A DNA stretch of 64,000 nt from Cobetia marina (GTDB taxonomy: Bacteria; Pseudomonadota; Gammaproteobacteria; Pseudomonadales; Halomonadaceae): positions 3,224,001 through 3,288,000 of the forward strand of contig NZ_CP017114.1 of the NCBI RefSeq assembly GCF_001720485.1, given 5' to 3'. Below the pieces are notes generated by a model that saw nothing but the letters and a program-made list of their open reading frames with translations, ran no database searches and had not been told where the DNA came from. This document shows positions 25,341 to 35,296 of the stretch, in pieces. Numbering within the stretch: the first letter of the stretch is position 1; the number at the start of each line of letters is the position of its first letter. The translations under genes and the position numbers were made by a program.

Positions 25341-26300
25341 TCACTCCCCCAGTCGGGAGACACAGCGATGACCGGCCGCCTTGAGCTGCTCGGACAGGCA
25401 CGCGATGTGCGCCGGGCCGACCTCGCAGCAGCCGCCGACGATACGCAGTCCCCGCTGCACCCAGCCCAGCGCATGGGCCGCATACTGCTCGGGCCCGAGA
25501 TCCTCGCGCGCCTTGAGGTCCTTGACGGTACCGCCGGGCTTGAGCGCCGCGATCGACGTGAAGCCGTTGGCATAGGCGCCCGCCGGCAGCGAACTGCCAA
25601 GCAGCGTGTCAAGGCTACCCTGTATGGCCTCCGGCGCACTGCAGTTGATCAGAATGGCATCCACGCCGAGCGCTTCCAGCATGGCGACGGTGTCCGCCAG
25701 CGGCTCACCGCTGCGCAGGGTCGCATTCAGATCGTCCTTCACGGTCAACGAGACCCACACCGGCAGGCCACTTTCCAGCGCTGCAGTGGCGGCGGCCTGC
25801 GCCTCGTCATGCGAGGACAGCGCTTCGCAGAGCAGCACATCGACCAAGGGCGCCTGCAGCGCCACCAGGGTGCGATAACTGGCCAGCGATTCTTCCTGAT
25901 CCGGTGCGACATCGGGCCGGTAGGTCGCGACCAATGGCGGCAGACAACCGGCCACGCGGATATCCGTCTCGCCACTCAGGGCGATGGCATCCCGCGCCGC
26001 CTTGCCAGCGGCCGCATGCACGGCGCCGATGGTCTCGCCGACTCCCGCCAGCGTCAGGCGTTGGGGCGTGGCCGTATAGGTATTGAGCGTGATGACCCGG
26101 GAGCCGGCACGAATGAAATCCAGATGCAGATCACGCACCAGCTCGGGCTGATCCAGCATGACCTGGGAGGACCACAGCGGTGTCGGCTCACGACCGCTGC
26201 GACGCACCAGCTCCTGCCCCATGCCGCCGTCCAGCAGCACGACATCCCCGGCGCGCGCCCCTTCCCCTGCTGGCGCCCCCGTTACTGCGACTTGTTCCAC
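25341..26300 (-). CDS. mmuM: Homocysteine S-methyltransferase (MmuM-like)
   Basis: A 319-residue cytoplasmic enzyme. It starts with GTG at 26300, supported by AGGAGG 6 bases upstream. The homocysteine-binding barrel is evident: VVLLDGGMGQELVRR, ITLNTYTATPQRL, DVLLCEALSSHDEAQAA, INCSAPEAI, and the zinc ligands GGCCEVGPAHI near the end. It uses S-methylmethionine or (R,S)-AdoMet to methylate homocysteine, making methionine. Length is normal (E. coli 310). Neighbours give no pathway hint. Confidence 0.93.
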   Translation of the reverse strand: MEQVAVTGAPAGEGARAGDVVLLDGGMGQELVRRSGREPTPLWSSQVMLDQPELVRDLHLDFIRAGSRVITLNTYTATPQRLTLAGVGETIGAVHAAAGKAARDAIALSGETDIRVAGCLPPLVATYRPDVAPDQEESLASYRTLVALQAPLVDVLLCEALSSHDEAQAAATAALESGLPVWVSLTVKDDLNATLRSGEPLADTVAMLEALGVDAILINCSAPEAIQGSLDTLLGSSLPAGAYANGFTSIAALKPGGTVKDLKAREDLGPEQYAAHALGWVQRGLRIVGGCCEVGPAHIACLSEQLKAAGHRCVSRLGE

Positions 26301-26554
26301 ACGACCTCCTGAGCGATTCGATGTCTCTGCAGCATCTGAACTGATGAACTGGCGGCCTACGCCTGGCTGTCAGCCGCGGCGAAATTCTAGCATGGTCAGG
26401 CGCGTGACGGCGTGCCGCTCACTGGAGCGAAATGGGTCGCCAGTGCTACTGTTAGCAGCGCCTTTCGCCAGCGATCCCTTGCGCTGCCCCTGCCTGCCCC
26501 GCAAGCCCATGCCGCGTCTCGCGGACGTGCCCCATTGATTGAAGGAAGTCTGTC

Positions 26555-28461
26555 TTGTTGCTGCCGAGTCTCTTTCGTCCCCGCGCCAACCCAGCCAATG
26601 ATGCACCCCAGGTGCGTCTTGAGCGTGAAGGCCGGGACGAGATTCGCCGCATCACCCAGGCCGTCGAGCGCGTGCCATGGTCAGTGAGCCTGATGCAGAT
26701 CCTGTGGACGGCCGGCCCGGTGACGCTGATCGGTGCCTGGGGGGCTATCTGCTCGGGTATGGCAAGGAACCCACCTTCGAGAACTACATCTTCTTCATCT
26801 CCTACACCGTCATCACCGGTGTCGCGGGGATCGTGGCCAACATCGCCCACAACCTGACCAGTTCTCGCCGCTATGACCGCACCGAGGCCAAGATCGAGCG
26901 CGTCATCGATACCGTGCCTGAGCTGATCCTCGCCACGCGCAACCTGATCGTCGAGAGCCTGGAAGGCGATGCCCGTCGCCGCGAAGCCGCTGCCATGCTG
27001 CTGCGCAAGCAGGATCTCGCACCGGAAGGCGTGGAGCTGGCGGCGCTGGAGCTGCTGGATGATCGTGACGCCGCCCGCATCATCAGTCAGATCGACGTCT
27101 ATCGTCGCATCGGTCTGCACGCCCGTATCCGCGACATGAACACCCTGAACCGCGAATGGCTCGAGCCCCAGTTCAATGAGCTGGCGGAGCTGGCGCCCGA
27201 GGCCATCGGCCTGCTGCGTGAGCGCTTCGAGGGCCGAGCGCCGGATCTGCACAAGGGCGTGCCTCGTGACGAGAACTTCATCGAGCGTGTGCTGGCCGCC
27301 ATCGAGCAGGACAACGACCTGCTGATGACGATGCAGGACGTGGAGGAGATGCTGATCCTGGCCTTCGAGTTGATCAGCGGACGCAAGATCCCGCTGCTGA
27401 CCTTCGAATATCGTGGACGCTGGAAGCTGGCTCGCACGCTGGACAATCTCGAGCATGCCCGTTCCCGCTACCGCATCCGCCAGGCGACGGGGCTGTCACG
27501 CCTCAAGGCGCTGACGGTCTATCTGGCGGAGCAGTCCGGCACTCTGGTGGAAGATGCCGCCTCCGGGCTCAGGGCCGAGGTACTGCTGGAGCGCTCCACC
27601 CAGGCCATGGACGCGCTCGCCGAGCAGGTGACGCACCTGGCGATCGCCGTCAACGAGGGTGACCGTGAACACCGCAGCGCCCTGCGGACGCGCGCCGACA
27701 TCCTCACCAACGCCATTCGCCTCTACAAGACGGTCACCAGTGCCTATGAGCAGGTCGGTCGCAGCCACGCCGTCTTCCTCAAGATGTCCAAGCGCTGGGA
27801 GAATATCTCCTCGCAGATGTCCGACGATGCCACCCGCCTGCGTGTCGGGCCGGGGCGGCGCGGTCTGCGCATCCAGGAAAAGACCATCGCGCTGGATGAC
27901 GAGGCCAAGGCGGAGGTCTGCAAGCACCTGGCGGATCACCTCAGCAAGAGTCATATCAAGCGCGTCGACAGCGAGATCGCCTCTCAGGCCCGCGAGACGA
28001 TCCTGCGCGTCGGCGTCGACAAGGCAAAGGCCATGGCGATCGAGATCGCCCTGGCGCTCGAACCGCACATCCACCTCTCACGCCCGGCCGTCCAGCGCGC
28101 CATCAATGGCTCGAATGCCGCCTACTTCGGCCAGCTGGAGCCCAACCAGTCCGCCGCCGCCAAGGCGGCCCTCGGCAGTGCCATGGTGCGCGAGATCGAC
28201 GACGACCTGTCACGTACCGCCGAATCGCTGGCCATCGCGCTGGTGCGTCACTATCGCGTCGAACTGGAACCGCTGGCGATCGACTTCCTGCGCGACACCT
28301 TCGGGGCGCGGGAAGCGACGCTCAACATGCTCAGCAACTACCAGCCGGCGGATCACCACCCGATCAGCTACCTCTCCAACCGCCCGCCGCTGATCCAGAC
28401 CGCCAACCGCGACTGGTATCGTGCGCTCGTCCAGGCACGCCGTGCCCTCGACGACGATTGA
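26555..28461 (+). pseudogene. Unknown two-TM helical protein, frameshifted in a G-run
   Basis: A TTG start at 26555 with GAAGGAAG 6 bases upstream opens a frame encoding a charged N-terminus and a TM helix (SLMQILWTAGPVTLIGAWG). In the run of six G at 26739-26744 the frame shifts. The continuing frame reads GYLLGYGKEPTFENYIFFISYTVITGVAGIVANI, a second TM, followed by about 540 residues of mostly helical soluble sequence to 28461. One extra G would restore a single 635-residue protein. I do not recognise the family, and no catalytic motif is seen. The long intact 3' part suggests a recent mutation, phase variation or sequencing error. Confidence 0.7.
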
Positions 28462-28531
28462 TCCCCGCGCCGTGCCAGCGGCATACTGTATGGATCACCA
28501 TGCAACGTGCCACTGACCGCCAGGATGACCG

Positions 28532-30628
28532 ATGCGCCTGATCATCGCCGAAAAGCCCAGCCTCGCCCGCGCCATCGCCGAGGCCCTGCCCGGGCGCAGC
28601 AGCAAGCGCGACGGCTATATCGATGCCGGAGACACTCGCGTCACCTGGTGTATCGGCCACCTGCTCGAACAGGCGCCGCCGGACGACTATGACGAGCGCT
28701 TCAAGCGTTGGTCACTGGATCACCTGCCGATCATTCCAGCACAGTGGAAACTCAAGCCACGCAGTCAGGCACGCGGCCAGCTCAAGACCATTCGAGAACA
28801 GCTCAAGCTGGCTGACGAGGTGATACATGCCGGCGACCCGGATCGCGAAGGCCAGTTGCTGGTGCAGGAAGTGCTCGAGCACATGCGCTGGCGTGGGCCG
28901 GTCAAACGCCTGTTGATCAGCGACATGAACCGCCCCGCCGTCACGCGTGCCCTCGACAAGCTGGATGACAATCAGCGCTGGCAACCCCTGTACGAAGCCG
29001 CGCTGGCCCGCCAGCGCGCCGACTGGCTGTATGGCATGAATCTGACACGCGCCTGGACATTGACGGGCCGTCAGGCCGGCCATGATGGCGTGTTGTCGGT
29101 GGGGCGCGTGCAGACACCGCTGCTGGGGCTGGTGGTGCGTCGCGACGAGGAGATCGAAGCCTTCGAGCCGCGTGCCTTCTTCCCGTTGTGGATCGAGGCC
29201 GGCGTGGCGACCGGCAGCTTCAAGGCCTGGTGGCATGCCCCCAGTTCCCCGTGGCTGCAACGGCTCGCGACCAAGGGCACTCAACTGCCACTGGATGACA
29301 AGGGCCGCCTGCTGGACAGCCGCCCCGCCGAGCGCCTCGCCCGCCACCTGGCGACACTGAAGACCCCGGGCGATGGTCACGTCGAGAGCGTCGAGGCCAG
29401 CGACAAGTCCCAGCCCGCGCCGCTGCCCTACTCGCTCTCGGCGCTTCAGGTCGATGCCGCTCGCCGCTATCGCCTGCCGGCCCAGAAGGTGCTCGACACC
29501 TGTCAGGCCCTCTACGAGCGACATCAACTGATCACCTACCCGCGCTCCGATTGCCGCTACCTGCCTCGCGAGCATCATGCCGGCATGGCCAATCTGATGA
29601 TCAGTGCCTGCAGTGGCGATGAAGAGCTTGAGCGTTTCAGTGGCGGCGCGGATTTCAGCCTGCGCTCACGCGCCTTCAATGACGCCAAGGTCAGCGCCCA
29701 CCATGCCCTGGCACCGACAGGGCGCGAGCCGGACTACGCACGCCTGTCGCGTGACGAAGCCAACCTCTACCGCATGATCACCCGCAACGTGCTGGCCCAG
29801 TTCTATCCGGCCTACCGCTATCGTGAGGTCAAGGTCGAGCTGCGTTTCGCCAAGGAGCCCTTCCGCGCCAGTGGCCGCAGCGTCATCGACGAAGGCTGGA
29901 AGGTGCTGTTCCAGCGCGCGGCACAGGCATCCGACGACAAGACCCCGCCTCCTCTGCCCGCCTTGCAGGAAGGCGAGCCGGCCTGCGTGCTCGACTGCGG
30001 TATCGAGGAGAAGGAGACCCGCCCGCCGGAGCCCTTCAATGATGCCAGTCTCATACAGGCGATGATGAACATCGCCCGCTACGTGGAAGATGACGCGGTA
30101 CGCCGGACGTTACGTGATGTGGATGGCCTGGGCACCGAGGCGACACGTGCGGGCATGCTGGAGACACTGATCAATCGCGGCTACCTGGTGCGCGATGGTC
30201 AGGCCATGCGCTCCACGCGTATCGGTCGAGCCCTGATCCATGCGCTGCCGGACGCCGTCTCCCGCCCCGAACGTACCGCCCTGTGGGAGCAGCGCCTGAG
30301 CATGATTCACGAGCAGGGCGATCCGGCAGCGCCTTTTCTGAGCGAACTGGTCGATGACCTGCGTGCCCTGCTGGCTGACAGCTCGGCCAGCCGCCTGAGC
30401 GCTGCGCTGGCCAGTGTGGGTGGCGCGACACCGCGCAAGAATTCCGGGGCACGCAAGGGCAATGGTGCGCGGCGCAAGAGCGGAACCTCTCGACGCAGCA
30501 AGACCGGCACGAGCAAGACCAGTACGAGCAAGACCGGCACAAGCAAGGAAGCCGGCTCCGGCAGCACCCGGCGCTCTAGCGGCACTCGCAAGCCGGCCGG
30601 CTCCCGCCGCAAATCCCCCAGCCAATGA
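28532..30628 (+). CDS. topB: DNA topoisomerase III
   Basis: A 698-residue type IA topoisomerase that relaxes and decatenates DNA through a 5'-phosphotyrosine. The Toprim domain opens with LIIAEKPSLARAIAEALPG, and the acidic triad region HAGDPDREGQLLVQEVL is near residue 108. The active-site Tyr is in QLITYPRSDCRYL (about residue 333). VGRVQTPLLGLVV and LPYSLSALQVDAAR are also typical. The last 60 residues are a Lys/Arg/Ser/Thr-rich disordered tail with internal 5-residue repeats. It follows the unknown membrane protein by 70 bases. Confidence 0.96.
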   Translation: MRLIIAEKPSLARAIAEALPGRSSKRDGYIDAGDTRVTWCIGHLLEQAPPDDYDERFKRWSLDHLPIIPAQWKLKPRSQARGQLKTIREQLKLADEVIHAGDPDREGQLLVQEVLEHMRWRGPVKRLLISDMNRPAVTRALDKLDDNQRWQPLYEAALARQRADWLYGMNLTRAWTLTGRQAGHDGVLSVGRVQTPLLGLVVRRDEEIEAFEPRAFFPLWIEAGVATGSFKAWWHAPSSPWLQRLATKGTQLPLDDKGRLLDSRPAERLARHLATLKTPGDGHVESVEASDKSQPAPLPYSLSALQVDAARRYRLPAQKVLDTCQALYERHQLITYPRSDCRYLPREHHAGMANLMISACSGDEELERFSGGADFSLRSRAFNDAKVSAHHALAPTGREPDYARLSRDEANLYRMITRNVLAQFYPAYRYREVKVELRFAKEPFRASGRSVIDEGWKVLFQRAAQASDDKTPPPLPALQEGEPACVLDCGIEEKETRPPEPFNDASLIQAMMNIARYVEDDAVRRTLRDVDGLGTEATRAGMLETLINRGYLVRDGQAMRSTRIGRALIHALPDAVSRPERTALWEQRLSMIHEQGDPAAPFLSELVDDLRALLADSSASRLSAALASVGGATPRKNSGARKGNGARRKSGTSRRSKTGTSKTSTSKTGTSKEAGSGSTRRSSGTRKPAGSRRKSPSQ
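30497..30541 (+). repeat. In-frame 15-bp tandem repeat in the topB tail
   Basis: Three consecutive 15-bp units (30497, 30512, 30527) each encode Ser-Lys-Thr-X-Thr. They differ at three positions. The repeat extends the basic tail of topoisomerase III and could vary in copy number between strains without shifting the frame. Confidence 0.85.
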
Positions 30629-30673
30629 GCCACTTCGCCTCTGTGCCCGCTCACCCATGATGAGAAATCACGC

Positions 30674-31768
30674 ATGACGACTTCCACGCCGGCTGACGAC
30701 AATCACACACTCTCGACGGCTTTCGATTCACTTTCCCAGCGTCCTGCCGCTGCAGGCGATTGGCTGTGGATCGTCGGCCCCGGGGCCATCGGTCGATTGC
30801 TGGCGGCCACGCTCGCTCACGCCCGCCAGCGCGAAATGGCAACGCAGGGAAGGAGCACATTGCCAAACCTTCTGTTGGTGGGTCGCCGGGCATCCGTCAG
30901 CGAGATGGTGACGATCGAGATTACCTCGCCAGAAGGCCAACCTGTTAGCTCAGAGATAACTTATTCCTCAATTGTCCAACTGAGAACCTCGCCATATCAG
31001 CCACCTGCCGCTATCTGGCTGGCCACCAAGTCACATGCCATCGAGTCTGCCTGGGCACACGTCGCGCCGCTGATAGACTCACGGACACCAGTTACCTGTT
31101 GGCAAAACGGGCTGAGCGCACAACCCTGGTTGGCAGAGCAGCACCCTCAACTGCTGTGCGCCAGTACGACCGAGGGTGCCTGGATTCCGGAATCGACCGC
31201 GCTTGCCACACACACCCTCCCAGAACGCCTGGCCGTGCAACACGCCGGCCATGGCCAGACCTGGCTGGGCACCTGGTCATCGCAGGCCGATCCGACCTCC
31301 TCCTCCTCTGCCATGGCGGCCGCAGAAAGGCAGGTTGCCTGGCTGCAGGCGGCTGGCCGTGAGTGTCATGTCAGTGCCGACATCGGCACTCGCCTATGGC
31401 ACAAGCTGGCGATCAATGCCGCCATCAATCCACTCGTGGCACGCTTTCGGATTCGCAATGGACAGCTGCGTGATCGTCCCTTTTCCCTGATGGTGCGCCA
31501 GGCCGTCGACGAGATCACTCGGGTGCTGGAAGCCGAGGGTATCGCCCCGCCAACGAATGGCTGGCAGGCCCTGGTCGACCAGGTCATCCGTGCCACGGCG
31601 AACAACCGTGCCTCGATGCTTCAGGATGTGCTGGCAGGTCGCACCACGGAAGTGGAGGCCATCCTTGGCCCGTTGCGACACGCTGCCCTCCGTCACGGGC
31701 TGTCACTGACCGATGACCTGCCTTTGCTCGAGCAACTCCACACTCACCTGAGCAGTCAACAGCCCTGA
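30674..31768 (+). CDS. panE: Ketopantoate reductase-family protein (PanE/ApbA)
   Basis: A 364-residue cytoplasmic NADPH-dependent dehydrogenase. The dinucleotide site WIVGPGAIGRLLAATLAHA follows a 30-residue N-terminal extension. PPAAIWLATKSHAIESAW resembles the VKxxQ/K region with its Lys, and TRLWHKLAINAAINPLVARFRIRNGQL is the C-terminal substrate-binding signature (KLxxNxxINPLxA). The likely reaction is 2-dehydropantoate to pantoate for CoA synthesis. It is longer than typical PanE (about 300), with a local AT-rich patch at 30930-30990. Paralogue function is possible. Confidence 0.85.
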   Translation: MTTSTPADDNHTLSTAFDSLSQRPAAAGDWLWIVGPGAIGRLLAATLAHARQREMATQGRSTLPNLLLVGRRASVSEMVTIEITSPEGQPVSSEITYSSIVQLRTSPYQPPAAIWLATKSHAIESAWAHVAPLIDSRTPVTCWQNGLSAQPWLAEQHPQLLCASTTEGAWIPESTALATHTLPERLAVQHAGHGQTWLGTWSSQADPTSSSSAMAAAERQVAWLQAAGRECHVSADIGTRLWHKLAINAAINPLVARFRIRNGQLRDRPFSLMVRQAVDEITRVLEAEGIAPPTNGWQALVDQVIRATANNRASMLQDVLAGRTTEVEAILGPLRHAALRHGLSLTDDLPLLEQLHTHLSSQQP

Positions 31769-31858
31769 GCGCTTAGCGCTGGATCCCCGCCCCCTCCTTA
31801 GCCATAGCCTCAGACCTGTGACTGCTGGCCCGCCTCGACGTCATTCTCTGGCATTCGG

Positions 31859-31891
31859 CCAAAAAAAGACCCGCCTCGCGAGAGACGGGTC
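31859..31891 (-). terminator. Rho-independent terminator of the zwf-pgl-eda operon
   Basis: On the minus strand a 10-bp stem with one mismatch (31882-31891 with 31868-31877) and a TCGC-type loop is followed by seven T (31867-31861). It lies 98 bases after the eda stop. Confidence 0.88.
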
Positions 31892-31988
31892 ACAAGCAAC
31901 AGCCAAGCTGTCGAGAGAGAGCAGCAATGTTCGGTCTTGCGCGTCAGGCCACCGATTGCCGTATGGCAACCCGCTGACCTGGCGAAAA

Positions 31989-32651
31989 TCAGTGGTGGAA
32001 ACGCTCGGACGCTTCGCGCGCCAGCTCACGAATGCCATCCCAGTCGCCTGCATCGATCAATTTCTGCGGCGCCACCCAGCTACCACCGACACACATCACG
32101 TTCTTGAGTGCCAGATAGTCACCGGCATTGTTGAGCGTGATGCCGCCGGTCGGGCAGAAGCGTGCTTCGCTGATCGGGCCACCGAAGGACTTGATGGCAT
32201 TCACGCCACCCGCGGCCTCGGCCGGGAAGAACTTGAAGCGGCGGTAGCCGTACTGCCAGCCGGTCATCAATTCGGACACGGTCGCGACGCCCGGCAGCAT
32301 CGGCACGCTGCTGGTCACGCCATACTGATAGAGCGCTTCGGTGGTACCCGGCGTGACGACGAAATCGACGCCCAGCTCTTCCACCTTGCGATACTGTTCC
32401 GGCGTGAGCACGGTGCCGGCACCGATGCTGGCATTGGGCAGCGCTTCACGCATGCGGCGAATCGCCTCGAGAGCGCAGTCAGTCCGCAGGGTGACCTCGA
32501 GAACGGTCAAGCCGCCTTCATAGAGCGCCTTGCCCAGCGGCACGGCGTCCTCGATGCGCTCGACGGCGATCACCGGCAGCACGGAGGCCTTCTGGCAGAT
32601 GCTGTCGATCTCGGTCGTGCGCGTCGAGGGAAGTTGTTTTTCGAAGCTCAT
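31989..32651 (-). CDS. eda: KDPG/KHG aldolase (Entner-Doudoroff)
   Basis: A 220-residue cytoplasmic aldolase splitting 2-keto-3-deoxy-6-phosphogluconate to pyruvate and glyceraldehyde-3-phosphate. The Schiff-base Lys is in FKFFPAEAAGG (about residue 144) and the catalytic Glu in GGLTVLEVTLRT (about 55). AGTVLTPEQ and VTPGTTEAL are also typical. AAGGAG precedes the ATG. It is last in the zwf-pgl-eda transcript, a Pseudomonas-like order, and is followed by a terminator. An 82-base gap with a 10-bp inverted repeat separates it from pgl. Confidence 0.96.
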   Translation of the reverse strand: MSFEKQLPSTRTTEIDSICQKASVLPVIAVERIEDAVPLGKALYEGGLTVLEVTLRTDCALEAIRRMREALPNASIGAGTVLTPEQYRKVEELGVDFVVTPGTTEALYQYGVTSSVPMLPGVATVSELMTGWQYGYRRFKFFPAEAAGGVNAIKSFGGPISEARFCPTGGITLNNAGDYLALKNVMCVGGSWVAPQKLIDAGDWDGIRELAREASERFHH

Positions 32652-32692
32652 GGCGTTCTCCTTGCGCCGCAGCGCTGATGTTGTCTAGTACG

Positions 32693-32724
32693 CCACGGCG
32701 CTGATGTGGTTGATAGCGCCGTGG
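32693..32724. repeat. Inverted repeat between pgl and eda
   Basis: A perfect 10-bp inverted repeat (32693-32702 with 32715-32724) with a 12-nt loop lies between the pgl stop and the eda start. It may be an mRNA processing or stability hairpin that lets eda expression differ from zwf-pgl. No T-run accompanies it. Confidence 0.55.
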
Positions 32725-32733
32725 CCGATAGGA

Positions 32734-33432
32734 TCAGGGGGCCCAGTACAGCGCCAGAGGCGCGGACAGGAAGGCGCGGATCGGCAACTCGCTGACGGCC
32801 TCGACATCGCCCAGCGCACGTGACAGCACGGCCTGCTTGTCGGTGCCCGTCAGATGCAGCACGGTACGGCGCGTCTGCCGCAAGCGCTCGAGGCTCAGGG
32901 TGATGCGCGCCTGCGGGACGCTGGGGGCACGCATCGGCACACAGCAATCACGGCTGGTCAGCGCTTCCTGCAGGCGATCCCCATCCGGGAACAGCGAAGC
33001 CGTGTGACCATCGCCCCCCATGCCGAGAATCACCGCGGAGGCCGGCCAGGAGAGTGCCGCGATGCGAGCACTCACTTCCTCGCAACCCGCCTCTGGCTCT
33101 GCTTCGGCGTTGGTCAGCAGATGGAAGGTCGCGGCAGCGGCTGCGCCCTTCAACAGATGCTCACGTACGAAGCGGGCATTGCTGTCGTCGGCGTCTTCAC
33201 TCACCCAACGCTCATCCGCGAGGGTGATGTCCACACGCGACCAGTCCAGCGGCTTGTCACGCAATGCGGCGAACAACGGCTTGGGCGTCGAGCCCCCGGA
33301 GACCACCAGCAATGCGCGAGCCTCAGGCGCCGCCAGGTCAGCGGTCAGTGCTGCCGCGAGATACTCGGCCAGCGACTCGGCAGTCTGCTGGCGCGGGTCC
33401 TGGGTGGCGTTCTGTGTCATGTCGACAGCCAT
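32734..33432 (-). CDS. pgl: 6-phosphogluconolactonase
   Basis: A 232-residue enzyme hydrolysing 6-phosphogluconolactone after Zwf. The start at 33432 (MAVDMTQ) follows GAGGAG within the zwf 3' end and lies one base past the zwf stop. The frame continues upstream but inside zwf. Family blocks are LVVSGGSTPKPLFAAL, VDITLADERWV and ILGMGGDGHTASLFP. Length matches the DevB/Pgl family. It is translationally close-coupled with zwf. Confidence 0.95.
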   Translation of the reverse strand: MAVDMTQNATQDPRQQTAESLAEYLAAALTADLAAPEARALLVVSGGSTPKPLFAALRDKPLDWSRVDITLADERWVSEDADDSNARFVREHLLKGAAAAATFHLLTNAEAEPEAGCEEVSARIAALSWPASAVILGMGGDGHTASLFPDGDRLQEALTSRDCCVPMRAPSVPQARITLSLERLRQTRRTVLHLTGTDKQAVLSRALGDVEAVSELPIRAFLSAPLALYWAP

Positions 33433-33433
33433 C

Positions 33434-34924
33434 TCAATACTCCTCATACCAGCTGCGACCATCACGCGTGATCATCGCGATGGAGGAGACCGGGCCCCAA
33501 GAGCCCGCTGGGTAACGACGCGGCGTGGCAGCGCGCGATTCCCAGCCATCGATGAGGGTATCGACCCAGCGCCAGGCGTGTTCGATCTCGTCACGACGCA
33601 CGAACAGATACTGTTGGCCCTTGATGACCTCGAGCAGCAGACGTTCGTAAGCTTCCGGAATCCGGCGCTTGGGGAAGGCGCTGTTGAAGTCGAGATCCAG
33701 CGGACCCGGACGCAGGCGCATGCCCTTGTCGAGACCGGAGTCCTTGGTCAGCACCTGCAGCGAGATGCCTTCGGAGGGCTGGAGACGAATGATCAGCTTG
33801 TTGGCCGCCAGCGAACGCTGGTCCGGATCGAAGATGTAGTGCGGCTGCTGACGGAAGTGGATCACGATCTGTGACAGCTTCTCGGGCATGCGCTTGCCGG
33901 TACGCAGATAGAACGGCACGCCTGCCCAGCGCCAGTTGGACACTTCGGTCTTGAAAGCCACGAAGGTCTCGGTGGAGGACTCGGTATTGGCGCCCTCTTC
34001 TTCCAGATACCCCGGCACGTGCTGACCATCGACGGCACCCGCGATGTACTGACCACGTACCAGATCAGTGTTCAGACGCTCACCGGTGATCGGGCGCAAG
34101 GCCTTGAGCACCTTGACCTTTTCATCGCGAATGGCATCGGCGTCCAGATTGGACGGCGGGTCCATCGCGATCAGGCACAGCAGCTGCAGCAGGTGATTCT
34201 GCACCATGTCACGCAGCTGACCCGCCTGATCGAAGTAGCCCCAGCGTCCCTCGATACCGACCTTCTCGGCCACGGTGATCTCGACGTGGGAGATGTGGTT
34301 CTGGTTCCACTGATTGCCGAACATCGGGTTGGCGAAGCGCAGTGCAATCAGGTTCTGAACGGTTTCCTTGCCCAGATAGTGATCGATGCGATAGATCTGC
34401 GACTCGTGGAATACCGCGCCGATGGCATCGTTGATGACACCGGAGCTTTCCAGGTCGGAGCCGATCGGCTTCTCGACCACGACACGCGAGTTCTCATCCA
34501 GACAACCGGCGGCCTGCAGGTTGTTGCTGATGTCACCATAGATGCGTGACGGCACGGAGAGATAGATCATCAGCGGGCGCGGCGAAGGCTTGCCCTTGGC
34601 GTCAACCCGCCAGTCGGCGATGGCCGAGTAACCTTCCACCGTGCTGAAATCCAGCGCGGCGTAGCTGATACGGGCGAGGAAGCGCTCGATGGCAGCCTTC
34701 TCGAAATGCTCCGGCTTGACGCGCTCCTTGAGCGAGGCCTGCACGGTTTCCTTGAAGGATTCGAGGCTGACGTCCTGACGCGCCAGGCCGATCAGGCGAG
34801 TCGCCTTGTCGAGCAGACCATCGCGATCAAGGTGGTAGAGGGCTGGATACAGCTTGCGCTTGGCGAGGTCGCCCAAGGCGCCGAACAGGGCAATATCCAC
34901 GCCCGGAATGGTGTCGGAACTCAT
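33434..34924 (-). CDS. zwf: Glucose-6-phosphate 1-dehydrogenase
   Basis: A 496-residue NAD(P)-dependent enzyme, first of the oxidative branch feeding the Entner-Doudoroff pathway. The start at 34924 (MSSDTIPG) is chosen because the nucleotide-binding strand follows directly ([19 protein letters not shown]). An in-frame upstream extension lacks similarity to the family. The active-site block [14 protein letters not shown] (about residue 180) and PIGSDLESS are present. The fingerprint is GALGDLA rather than GASGDLA. It heads the zwf-pgl-eda operon and is divergent from hexR. Confidence 0.96.
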   Translation of the reverse strand: MSSDTIPGVDIALFGALGDLAKRKLYPALYHLDRDGLLDKATRLIGLARQDVSLESFKETVQASLKERVKPEHFEKAAIERFLARISYAALDFSTVEGYSAIADWRVDAKGKPSPRPLMIYLSVPSRIYGDISNNLQAAGCLDENSRVVVEKPIGSDLESSGVINDAIGAVFHESQIYRIDHYLGKETVQNLIALRFANPMFGNQWNQNHISHVEITVAEKVGIEGRWGYFDQAGQLRDMVQNHLLQLLCLIAMDPPSNLDADAIRDEKVKVLKALRPITGERLNTDLVRGQYIAGAVDGQHVPGYLEEEGANTESSTETFVAFKTEVSNWRWAGVPFYLRTGKRMPEKLSQIVIHFRQQPHYIFDPDQRSLAANKLIIRLQPSEGISLQVLTKDSGLDKGMRLRPGPLDLDFNSAFPKRRIPEAYERLLLEVIKGQQYLFVRRDEIEHAWRWVDTLIDGWESRAATPRRYPAGSWGPVSSIAMITRDGRSWYEEY

Positions 34925-35142
34925 GCAGCCGATTTCTCCCGTCGAAACTGCCCTGCATGCCTGGCTGGCCGATACGGTGGTGCCCTCCCTGAATCTCCGA
35001 TGGCGCGACGCGAGGGGCGCAGCACGCAGGATTTCAAGAGGCATGTGGGACACCGGGACGGCTGTGGCGATACATGGCTGGTTATATTAACAACAAATGT
35101 AGCGATAACGTCGCGCTCTCTCAAGACAAATCGCCCAACAAG

Positions 35143-35158
35143 TAGGTAAACTTACCTA
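35143..35158. promoter_or_regulatory. Palindrome in the zwf-hexR divergent region
   Basis: TAGGTAA and TTACCTA form a perfect 7-bp inverted repeat around AC. It lies roughly midway in the 372-base divergent region and looks like a dimeric-regulator operator. The identity of the regulator is unknown. The rest of the 34925-35296 gap is AT-richer than its surroundings and holds no gene. Confidence 0.5.
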
Positions 35159-35258
35159 AAAGTGGTAGCCAGCGGACGTTTCACTGAGCTTGGAGCATCG
35201 TCCGAGGCAAAGGGATGCTTGGCCTGCCAGACGAGTGAGGCTAGGATGCCCAGATTAC

Positions 35259-35274
35259 GTAGTTATTTCACTAC
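35259..35274. promoter_or_regulatory. Candidate HexR operator upstream of hexR
   Basis: GTAGT and ACTAC are inverted around TATTTC, 22 bases before the hexR ATG. This resembles the HexR consensus (TGTART, AT spacer, YTACA) though the spacer is slightly longer and the first T is C. The position would allow autorepression. Inference only. Confidence 0.5.
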
Positions 35275-35296
35275 ACAATGGCAAGGTAATCGGCGA

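Noticed and set aside
32235..32246. GGCGGTAG match to the RfaH ops core
   Set aside because: Only the 8-base core matches, it lies inside the eda coding region and not in the leader of a polysaccharide operon; chance occurrence.
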